Positions 1-5,877 of a stretch of 6,702 nucleotides of DNA are shown here, one piece after another. How positions within the stretch are numbered: the stretch's first letter is position 1; the number at the start of each line of letters is the position of its first letter. The stretch covers positions 8,717 through 15,418 of the forward strand of contig PBFV01000028.1 of assembly GCA_002718935.1 (NCBI GenBank), read 5' to 3'. A program made the translations under genes and the position numbers. The notes below the pieces were generated by a model that did not search any database, was not told where the DNA came from, and worked only from the letters and a program-made list of their open reading frames with translations. Origin of the DNA: Verrucomicrobiales bacterium (GTDB lineage: Bacteria; Verrucomicrobiota; Verrucomicrobiia; Limisphaerales; UBA1100).

Positions 1-5
1 CGGCC

Positions 6-99
6 GGTGAGGTGTCAGAGTGGTTGAATGCAGTGGTTTGCTAAACCGCCGTAGGGGGTATTCCTTCTACCGAGGGTTCGAATCCCTCCCTCACCGCCA
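6..99 (+). tRNA. tRNA-Ser (anticodon GCU), CCA encoded
   Basis: This is a class II (long variable arm) serine tRNA reading AGC/AGU codons. The acceptor stem pairs GGTGAGG (6-12) with CCTCACC (89-95). The anticodon stem GTGGT/ACCGC (one T-G pair) encloses the loop TTGCTAA, giving anticodon GCT. A long variable arm closed by GTAG/CTAC follows. The T-arm is GAGGG-TTCGAAT-CCCTC (72-88). The discriminator base is G96, and CCA is genomically encoded at 97-99. Only five bases precede the gene, so its promoter is outside the window. The kinase start codon lies just eight bases beyond the CCA end. Confidence 0.97.
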
Positions 100-107
100 T
101 TCTTTTC

Positions 108-1685
108 ATGCCCGCCGAACCGATCAGGGTACTCGTTGCCGGCTCGGACGGCGTGGTCCTCCAGGAATTCCTCCTTGGGGAAGGCACTCATCATATTGGG
201 GCCGCTGCCACTAGCGCCATCCCGATTGTGGCCGCCGCCGATGAGCATGCTCGCCTTACCGTCACTGCCAGCGACGTTCTCGTAGAGGCAGCGGGCGCGG
301 GTGGAGTTTTTCTTGATGGGGCCGGGGTGTTGGGGCGGGTGCAGGTGCGGTCCGGCCAAACGATGCAGGTGGCCGATCGCTGGTTGCATTTTCAACTGCC
401 CAGCGATGTGCAATCTGGCAAAAACGATTTGCTGGCCGGCCGCTACCAGTTGCAACGCCAGTTGGGGCGGGGCGGACGGGGCGAAGTATGGCTGGCCATG
501 GATCAACAAACCGACGAGCAGCTGGCCGTCAAGCGACTGCCCGAGGAACTCACAGGCGATCCTACCGCACTCAACGATCTTCAGCGTGAAGTGGAAAAGA
601 GCGGCGGGCTGAACCATCCCAACATCATCCGCATTCACAATCTTATTCAGCCGGCCGGTGAAGCGCCTTTTGTCACGCTTGAATTCATTGACGGTCAGGA
701 TCTTGGCAGCCTGCGGCTGCAACAGCCCGGTCATCATTTTCGTTGGGAAAATCTTCGGCCGCTCATGACCCAATTGTGTGATGCCCTCGAGTATGCGCAT
801 CAGCACAAGATCGTGCATCGCGACCTAAAACCCGCCAACATGCTCATTGACCGGCAAGGCACGCTGAAGCTCGCCGACTTTGGCATTGCCGCCAACATGG
901 CCGAGAGTCTCAGCCGTTCCTCCATTCAGGGCCACATAAGCGGCACATCGGTTTACATGAGCCCACAACAAATGCGTGGAGAAGTGCCGCGAGCCAGCGA
1001 TGACCTGTATGCTCTGGGTTCAACCTTTTACGAACTGCTCACCAGCCGCACGCCCTTTTACAGCGGCGACATCGCCTACCAAGTTATCAACGAAGATCCC
1101 AAGCCGCTTGCCGATCGATTGGTGGAGCTGGGCCTGCAAAATCAAGTGCCTGACGCCGTGTGTGCCATGATCATGGCCTGTCTCGCCAAAGATCCTGCCC
1201 ATCGTCCACCCAGTGCCGGCGCTGTCGAACAATGGATTGCCAGCGATTCGGTTTTGCCGCCCAAACTTGGCGAAGCCGGCCGCAAACTTCCTGAAACCCT
1301 TGGCCAACAAGCCTCGACTGCACCGCCGCCACCCGTTGTCACCCGTGTGGAAGAGCCGCCCGCCCAAGCGCTGGCCCAGCAGTCTCATTCCGCCATCCAG
1401 CAGCGTCGCCAAGCCGCTCAATGGGCCAGCATCGTTAAGCGTGACAATCCGTTGAGCCGTGTGCTGAACATCGGGGTTGGCGTTTTTCTCGTCCTGTTTT
1501 TGTTTACAGTGGAAAAGGAAAACGTTCAAGGCTCACTCGTTTGCATGCTGATCATCCTGGGTATTGCCGCCCTCATCAATCGATTTGCCATTAAGTCACA
1601 CCGTTTTTTTTGTGGAGAATGCGACGGCCACCTATCCCATGATCGTCCCAGGCCGTGTCCGCACTGTGGTGCTTTGCTCAGTTGA
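108..1685 (+). CDS. Membrane-anchored Ser/Thr protein kinase with FHA-like N-terminus and C-terminal zinc ribbon
   Basis: A Hanks-type kinase of 525 residues that should phosphorylate Ser/Thr on unknown partners at the inner face of the membrane. Residues 1-97 resemble an FHA domain (HIG at 29-31, EHARL at 46-50, FLDG at 68-71) but lack the usual Arg and Ser of the phosphopeptide site. The kinase domain spans about 113-375: glycine loop G120-x-G122-x-x-G125, K142 in AVK, probable helix-C E161, HRDLKPAN at 237-244 with D239, K241 and N244, DFG at 257-259, and R367. All catalytic residues are present, so activity is expected; the usual APE motif reads SPQ (285-287). A Pro/Gln-rich linker (about 400-435) leads to two hydrophobic segments (about 452-468 and 475-492), then a zinc ribbon with C502, C505, C517 and C520. 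The start is the first ATG, followed at once by the FHA-like strand; no Shine-Dalgarno is visible, since the upstream bases are the tRNA end. Substrate unknown. Confidence 0.93.
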   Translation: MPAEPIRVLVAGSDGVVLQEFLLGEGTHHIGAAATSAIPIVAAADEHARLTVTASDVLVEAAGAGGVFLDGAGVLGRVQVRSGQTMQVADRWLHFQLPSDVQSGKNDLLAGRYQLQRQLGRGGRGEVWLAMDQQTDEQLAVKRLPEELTGDPTALNDLQREVEKSGGLNHPNIIRIHNLIQPAGEAPFVTLEFIDGQDLGSLRLQQPGHHFRWENLRPLMTQLCDALEYAHQHKIVHRDLKPANMLIDRQGTLKLADFGIAANMAESLSRSSIQGHISGTSVYMSPQQMRGEVPRASDDLYALGSTFYELLTSRTPFYSGDIAYQVINEDPKPLADRLVELGLQNQVPDAVCAMIMACLAKDPAHRPPSAGAVEQWIASDSVLPPKLGEAGRKLPETLGQQASTAPPPPVVTRVEEPPAQALAQQSHSAIQQRRQAAQWASIVKRDNPLSRVLNIGVGVFLVLFLFTVEKENVQGSLVCMLIILGIAALINRFAIKSHRFFCGECDGHLSHDRPRPCPHCGALLS

Positions 1686-1721
1686 TTTGCCATCCGCCCG
1701 GGCACCCGTTAGCATTCCGGC

Positions 1722-2171
1722 ATGCGCGCACGAATTGTTTTACTGCTGCTCAGTATGGTGTTGTTGGTCAGCGGGTGTTCCTCATTCAATCGCGATTGGA
1801 AAAAAGCCGGCGACCAGTCCTTTGAAGGCATGGAAGGCCGGTGGGTTGGCCGATGGCAAAGTGATTATAATCAGCATAACGGCGCTCTTCGTTGTCTCAT
1901 CACTAAGCGCGAAGGCAATACCTATCACACCCGGTTCCATGCCAATTACAAATGGGGCCTCATCACCGTCAGCTACCCCTACGACATGGACATGACCCTA
2001 ACCCCGCAGGGAAATACGTTCAGATTCACCGGCCAAGCCGACCTCGGCAAACTCGCCGGCGGCCTTTACCACTACGACGGCAACGGCACCATCCGCCGCA
2101 TCGACATCAATTATCGCGCCGACAAAGACCACGGTACCTTTCAACTCCTGCGCCCTGAGGATTCTGAATAA
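1722..2171 (+). CDS. Small lipoprotein of unknown function
   Basis: A 149-residue protein with a clear lipoprotein signal: MRAR, a hydrophobic stretch at residues 5-16, and the lipobox LVSGC with C19 as the lipidated cysteine. Ser at +2 and +3, rather than Asp, favours the outer membrane if E. coli sorting rules apply. The mature part is about 130 residues. It has a Trp/Gly-rich opening (GRWVGRW at 39-45) and alternating polar and hydrophobic residues ending in a GTFQLLRP segment, which reads like a small beta-barrel or beta-sandwich. I recognise no named domain. It begins 36 bases after the kinase stop, with no terminator visible between them, and its TAA shares its last A with the transporter ATG, so it is probably co-transcribed with the transporter and translationally coupled to it. 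No convincing ribosome binding site precedes it. Function unknown; the neighbouring gene suggests a role in the cell envelope but does not prove it. Confidence 0.85.
   Translation: MRARIVLLLLSMVLLVSGCSSFNRDWKKAGDQSFEGMEGRWVGRWQSDYNQHNGALRCLITKREGNTYHTRFHANYKWGLITVSYPYDMDMTLTPQGNTFRFTGQADLGKLAGGLYHYDGNGTIRRIDINYRADKDHGTFQLLRPEDSE
2157..2161 (+). promoter_or_regulatory. Shine-Dalgarno site of the MFS transporter
   Basis: GAGGA lies nine bases before the ATG at 2171, inside the last codons of the lipoprotein gene. It supports this start, which overlaps the lipoprotein stop as TAATG. It is the clearest ribosome binding site in the window; the other genes start without an obvious one. Confidence 0.6.
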
Positions 2172-3766
2172 TGGCTGACGATTCGAAGGTGACTTCCGGC
2201 AAGTGGTATCAGGGGATCTCACAGTATCAGTGGCTCGTCTTGACGATCGCCTCTCTGGGCTGGGTGTTTGATATTTATGAGGGGCAAATTTTTGTCGCTA
2301 CCATGCGGGATTCCATGCCCGATTTACTCGGCGCATTACCTGACGATGATATAGTAAAACAATGGAATGACCGAGCGTTTGGGTTTTTCCTTTTGGGAGG
2401 TGCCTTTGGTGGAGTGTTGTTTGGTATGCTCAGTGACCGAATCGGTCGAGCCAAAACGATGGTTTACACCATTTTGTTTTATTCGGTGTTCACGGCGTTG
2501 AGTGCTTTTTCTCAAGAGGCATGGCAATTGGCGGCGTTACGGTTTTTAGTTGCGATGGGTGTCGGTGGAGAGTGGGCTGTGGCGAGCGCGATGGTTGCTG
2601 AAGTGATGCCCGCTCGGTCACGTCCAGTCACCAGTTCAATTTTTCATGCCTCAAGTGTATTCGGTACGTTACTGGCAGTAGGCGCCATTTGGGTCTTAGT
2701 CAATTATGTGCCCTTGGCGGATTGGGGGGTGGATGCATGGAGAGCAGCTTTCGTACTGGGAATACTCCCTGCTTTGCTGACGCTTTGGATACGTTGGAAA
2801 TTGAAGGAGCCGGAAAGCTGGAAGGCCGCAAAAGATCGAGAATCATCAGATGAGAAGCAGCAAACGGGGCGTATTGGTGATTTGTTCTCGCCGCAGCATT
2901 TACGAAACACAGTAATAGGGGTCACACTGGCAACCATTGGGTTGGTCACTTTTTGGGGAGGGCATATCTACGGCAAAAACGCCCTGTTGCGCCTCGAGCA
3001 AAATAAAGTGTTAAGCTTGGAAAAATTTGATGTAAGTATTCCGGATCGAGAAAAGGACCCGAATGCATGGGAACAGTTGGTGGAGCGACAATCTAAATTT
3101 CTGACCTCAAAAATTGTCGGGATCGAGGATGGCAATAGGACGACATTTTCAAAGGAGGATAAAGGGGTTTTATCGCGGGCTAAGACTAGGCTCGCCGGCA
3201 TAGTGTCCGAGGATCGCGTCATCCAGAAAAAGGCGGTTGGTAAAACTCACAATTGGATGAAAGCGGATTTATTCGCTAAGCACAATTCTGCCATCAAAAG
3301 CGCTGAGATGACCAGCATGGCGCTCAATACTGTGGGAGCCGGTTTAGGGCTTGTTTTGTTTGGTGGTATTTCTACTCGTATAGGGCGAAAGGGGGCCTTC
3401 GTGTTATACCATGCAATGGCGTTTGTAATGATGCTGGTGCTGTTTATGTGGCTTCTGCCTAGCAATGCATCGCAAACAGTTTTGATGATATGCCTGCCGG
3501 TATTTGGGTTTTTCACGGTAGGCATGCACGCAGGATATGCGGTCTATTTCCCTGAATTATACCCTACGCGATTGAGGGGTACGGGCACGGGGTTCTGTTT
3601 CAACATGGGGCGGCTAGGAACGGCTGCTGCATTTTTTGGGTTCGGAGCCATGGCAAGCCCGCCAAGTCCCGAAGCTAAAGCAATGTGGCTGGCGCCGCTT
3701 TTTTTGGTTGGCGTGGTAGTAGTGCTCTTTGCCAAGGAAACTCGTGACGAAGCTTTGCCGGAGTGA
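2171..3766 (+). CDS. MFS transporter (sugar/organic acid type) with large TM7-TM8 loop insertion
   Basis: A 531-residue major facilitator superfamily permease, probably a proton symporter in the inner membrane. Twelve hydrophobic segments can be placed at about 20-45, 68-90, 95-113, 118-146, 155-178, 190-207, 244-267, 379-401, 408-429, 433-458, 470-495 and 503-521. Family marks are the TM2-TM3 loop motif GMLSDRIGRAK (85-95), the TM4 region RFLVAMGVGGEWA (124-136), the second-half copy STRIGRKG (401-408) and PELYPTRLRGTGTG (461-474) before TM11. These fit the sugar/aromatic acid/sialate-like branch; the substrate cannot be read from the sequence. The protein is longer than the usual 400-450 residues because about 110 mostly charged, hydrophilic residues (268-378) separate TM7 from TM8, on the extracytoplasmic side. 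The gene overlaps the lipoprotein stop by one base. Its base composition is poorer in GC than that of its neighbours, which may mean acquisition from elsewhere. Confidence 0.92.
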   Translation: MADDSKVTSGKWYQGISQYQWLVLTIASLGWVFDIYEGQIFVATMRDSMPDLLGALPDDDIVKQWNDRAFGFFLLGGAFGGVLFGMLSDRIGRAKTMVYTILFYSVFTALSAFSQEAWQLAALRFLVAMGVGGEWAVASAMVAEVMPARSRPVTSSIFHASSVFGTLLAVGAIWVLVNYVPLADWGVDAWRAAFVLGILPALLTLWIRWKLKEPESWKAAKDRESSDEKQQTGRIGDLFSPQHLRNTVIGVTLATIGLVTFWGGHIYGKNALLRLEQNKVLSLEKFDVSIPDREKDPNAWEQLVERQSKFLTSKIVGIEDGNRTTFSKEDKGVLSRAKTRLAGIVSEDRVIQKKAVGKTHNWMKADLFAKHNSAIKSAEMTSMALNTVGAGLGLVLFGGISTRIGRKGAFVLYHAMAFVMMLVLFMWLLPSNASQTVLMICLPVFGFFTVGMHAGYAVYFPELYPTRLRGTGTGFCFNMGRLGTAAAFFGFGAMASPPSPEAKAMWLAPLFLVGVVVVLFAKETRDEALPE

Positions 3767-4741
3767 TTATTCCAGCGTGAATCCTTTGACGGGGAATTTT
3801 GCGAGGCGCATTTCGTGGGCGCCGTTTGCACGGGTGAGTTCATAGAAGAACAGAATGTCGTCTTCGTGGAGCTGGGCGTCGATGTAACGCAGTGAGCCTG
3901 TGGTGTGCGAGCTGGTAATGCACGGGGCTTTGGGGGTTAGCACGGCCCAGCTTTTCAAATCTTCGGAAACAGCCAGGCCCGTGCGTTCCTCGTAATTCTG
4001 ATGATGGCCTTCGCTGCCATCGTAGAAGGCGTAGTATTTGCCATTTTGGGGTAGCACGCTGTTGATGCGGCGGCAGTATTTGTCCCACCCGGTTTCACCT
4101 TCGGGCTGGAGGATGACGCCTTGCCAGTCCCAGTTGTCGAGGTCAGTGGAGGTAGCCAGCGCCGTGGCGCTTTTGCACTCGCCCGTATTGAAAATATCCA
4201 AAGTGTCATGCGAGCTGTCGCTGGTGGTAGCAGTATTGATGGCTACACTGAGAAACAGGTGGTAGGTGCCGTTCTCTTCAAGAATCCATGGGTCTTTCAC
4301 GCCTTCGAGGCCCAGTTCACTGGCGGTAAACAGCCGTTTGGTCTTGGCGGGGTCTAGCGCCTCAACGGAGTCAGCGGTGTTAATGGTGGTGCACCAACGG
4401 CCGTCTTCTGGGGCGACGTAGCTGGTGAAGTAGCGGATTTTGCCGTCGTTGCCGCGCCGCAAAATGCTCTTTTCGATGGAGGCGGATTGGTAGGCGTCCT
4501 TGTGAACGGACCATACGTCTTCGAAGTTTTCAAAGTCAGTTGTCTTGGCGATGCGCGATTCGCCGCCGCGATCGGGCTCCACGCCGCGTGGCCGCCGGAT
4601 GCGGTAACAAACGTAGGCGGCCTGATCGGTTTCGTCCCAGAACCAGCCCGGGGCGCCGGCCCAGTAGCCTTGTTCGTCCCCCACGGGTTCGCGGATAATT
4701 TGCCCTTCGAGCAGGGCGTCATTGATCGGATGTTTGCTCAT
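3767..4741 (-). CDS. Cytoplasmic glycosidase-like protein, five-bladed beta-propeller (GH32/43/130-like)
   Basis: A 324-residue protein without signal peptide or membrane segment, so it should act in the cytoplasm. It looks like a five-bladed beta-propeller glycoside hydrolase. Repeated blade-like elements each pair a 'sample/report' strand with a Trp or Tyr: GAPGWFWDET (29-38), KIRYFTSYV (101-109), KDPWILEENGTYHLFLS (149-165), NGKYYAFYDG (233-242) and DDILFFYEL (294-302). SxD-type turns recur (TTDFENF, STDLDNW, SEDLKSW), as is common in GH43, GH32 and GH130 relatives. Candidate acidic catalytic residues are D36, E90 (SIEKS) and D150 (KDPW), but I cannot assign them firmly or name the GH family, so the substrate is unknown. 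Its ATG overlaps the stop of the upstream oxidoreductase as ATGA, so the two are probably co-translated. Its stop directly abuts the transporter stop. A non-hydrolytic sugar-binding propeller is an alternative. Confidence 0.78.
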   Translation of the reverse strand: MSKHPINDALLEGQIIREPVGDEQGYWAGAPGWFWDETDQAAYVCYRIRRPRGVEPDRGGESRIAKTTDFENFEDVWSVHKDAYQSASIEKSILRRGNDGKIRYFTSYVAPEDGRWCTTINTADSVEALDPAKTKRLFTASELGLEGVKDPWILEENGTYHLFLSVAINTATTSDSSHDTLDIFNTGECKSATALATSTDLDNWDWQGVILQPEGETGWDKYCRRINSVLPQNGKYYAFYDGSEGHHQNYEERTGLAVSEDLKSWAVLTPKAPCITSSHTTGSLRYIDAQLHEDDILFFYELTRANGAHEMRLAKFPVKGFTLE

Positions 4742-5787
4742 GATTTGATGGTGATAATCTTTTTCTTCCGGATGGATTCCTCGGCGGCAATGGCGAGCAG
4801 CGTGCCGTCGATGGTGTTGGCAACGGAGGTCAATGGTTGAGTGCCGTTCCGGATGGCCTTGATAAACGCCGGATGGATTTCCGCAAAGCCCAAATGTCCG
4901 CCCCAGCCGACGCCGCGTTTGGATTTCACCTTGATCACCCGCGCTGCTTCGCGACGTTTGCCCTTTTCCCAGTGGAGCAGGGTTAGGTTATCAAGATCGG
5001 TCTGGAGCACGCCGCCATCACCCACCACACCCATCTCCAGCGTTTCCTTGGGCGGTTGATGGGCAAACAGGCTAAGGTGAAGGGTGCCCTTGGCGCCGCT
5101 GGCATATTCCCAGCTGGCGGTAGCGTGGTCATGCACCTGATTGGGGCCGGGAATGACACGATTAACCGCGTTGCTGCCAAAGGCACTGACGCGTTTGGGT
5201 TTGGAGTCGAGCCACCAATTCATCAAATCAAAGTGGTGGCAGTTTTTGTCGACGAGACAGCCGCCGCTTTTGCGCCGGTCTTGAATCCATTCACCGCTCT
5301 TGGGCTGGAATGGGCCGCGGAATTCCTTGCACCACGCCATTTGGGGTGTGCCTACGGCCCCGCGGTCGATCAATTGTTTAATCTTTGCAAAGTAGGGCGA
5401 ATAACGGAGCTCATGTCCGATCATTAAAACCCGATCACTCTTCGCCGTTGCGCGCAGCAATTGCTGGCACTCGGCAGGTGTGATGCCCACGGGTTTCTCC
5501 AGAAACACATGTTTGCCGGCCTTCAACGCAGCCAGAGCCAAGGGGACATGGGTGAAATTGGGGGAGGAAATGACAACTGCATCGAGATCACTTTGGATGA
5601 GGTCCGATTCCTTTTTGAACAACATCATACCGGGCGCCACGGCCATGGCCCTTTTGATGCGGCCCGAATCGCGAGCGCACAAAGCAGCCGCCTCTGCCTG
5701 CTGGCTGCATTCCTGATGGAACAGCTGCAAGTGGCTGTAGCCCATTGCGCCCGCGCCGATAAAGCCCATGCGAATCTTTCGCGCCAT
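4738..5787 (-). CDS. Gfo/Idh/MocA family NAD(P)-dependent oxidoreductase
   Basis: A 349-residue cytoplasmic dehydrogenase of the Gfo/Idh/MocA family, whose members oxidise or reduce sugars, inositols and related polyols using NAD(P). The N-terminal Rossmann fold shows GFIGAGAMGYSH (8-19) with G11, G13 and G16 binding the cofactor. VVISSPNFTH (71-80) and the family motif FLEKPVG (95-101) with K98 follow. The C-terminal alpha/beta domain carries GGCLVDKNCHHFD (175-187), the usual D-x-x-x-H-x-x-D site with D180, H184 and D187, although the Gly normally two residues after the Asp is Asn182. The frame stays open upstream for 52 more codons, but that stretch is unlike the family and would overlap thrC, so the ATG at 5787, just before KIRMGFIG, is chosen. 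No strong ribosome binding site precedes it. It is the first gene of a two-gene unit with the glycosidase-like protein. No signal peptide or Tat motif is present. The substrate is unknown; a sugar derivative is likely. Confidence 0.92.
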   Translation of the reverse strand: MARKIRMGFIGAGAMGYSHLQLFHQECSQQAEAAALCARDSGRIKRAMAVAPGMMLFKKESDLIQSDLDAVVISSPNFTHVPLALAALKAGKHVFLEKPVGITPAECQQLLRATAKSDRVLMIGHELRYSPYFAKIKQLIDRGAVGTPQMAWCKEFRGPFQPKSGEWIQDRRKSGGCLVDKNCHHFDLMNWWLDSKPKRVSAFGSNAVNRVIPGPNQVHDHATASWEYASGAKGTLHLSLFAHQPPKETLEMGVVGDGGVLQTDLDNLTLLHWEKGKRREAARVIKVKSKRGVGWGGHLGFAEIHPAFIKAIRNGTQPLTSVANTIDGTLLAIAAEESIRKKKIITIKS

Positions 5788-5877
5788 GCGGGGACTCTGC
5801 CCGAGAGGGTACCCCGACGACAAGCCCGAGTGCGTCATTAGGTTGACGCGCGGGCATCGAAGCCGTTTCCTTCGCGC
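5788..5877. other. Divergent intergenic region between the oxidoreductase and thrC
   Basis: These 90 bases must hold the promoters for both the leftward oxidoreductase-glycosidase unit and rightward thrC. They contain an 18-base inverted repeat (5832-5849), a perfect palindrome GGGTACCC (5807-5814), and GCCCGAG twice (5799-5805, 5824-5830). TTGACG at 5843-5848 resembles a -35 box for thrC, but the matching -10 position (5866-5871, TTTCCT) is poor. On the minus strand I see only an isolated TAATGA that could act as a -10. No promoter can be called with confidence. Confidence 0.5.
5832..5849. promoter_or_regulatory. Candidate operator: 18-base inverted repeat
   Basis: GCGTCA (5832-5837) is mirrored by TGACGC (5844-5849) around a six-base spacer. 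Two half-sites about one helical turn apart suit a dimeric regulator. The repeat sits mid-way between two divergent start codons and overlaps the possible -35 box of thrC. A repeat of this length can also arise by chance, and no regulator gene is next to it. Confidence 0.3.

Noticed and set aside
72..99. tRNA 3' end as a phage or island attachment site
   Set aside because: No second copy of the tRNA 3' end and no integrase gene appear in the window.
15..818. Long minus-strand open frame (267 codons) across the tRNA and kinase
   Set aside because: Its C-terminal end (GEGGIRTLGRR) is the antisense translation of the tRNA-Ser, a familiar database artefact, and the rest is opposite a kinase with intact motifs.
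1020..1529. Minus-strand open frame of 169 codons
   Set aside because: It lies opposite the kinase C-terminal half and has no domain-like sequence; it is a shadow of GC-rich coding DNA.
1686..1721. Terminator between kinase and lipoprotein genes
   Set aside because: The 36 bases hold a short GC-rich CCCGGG but no stable hairpin followed by a T run.
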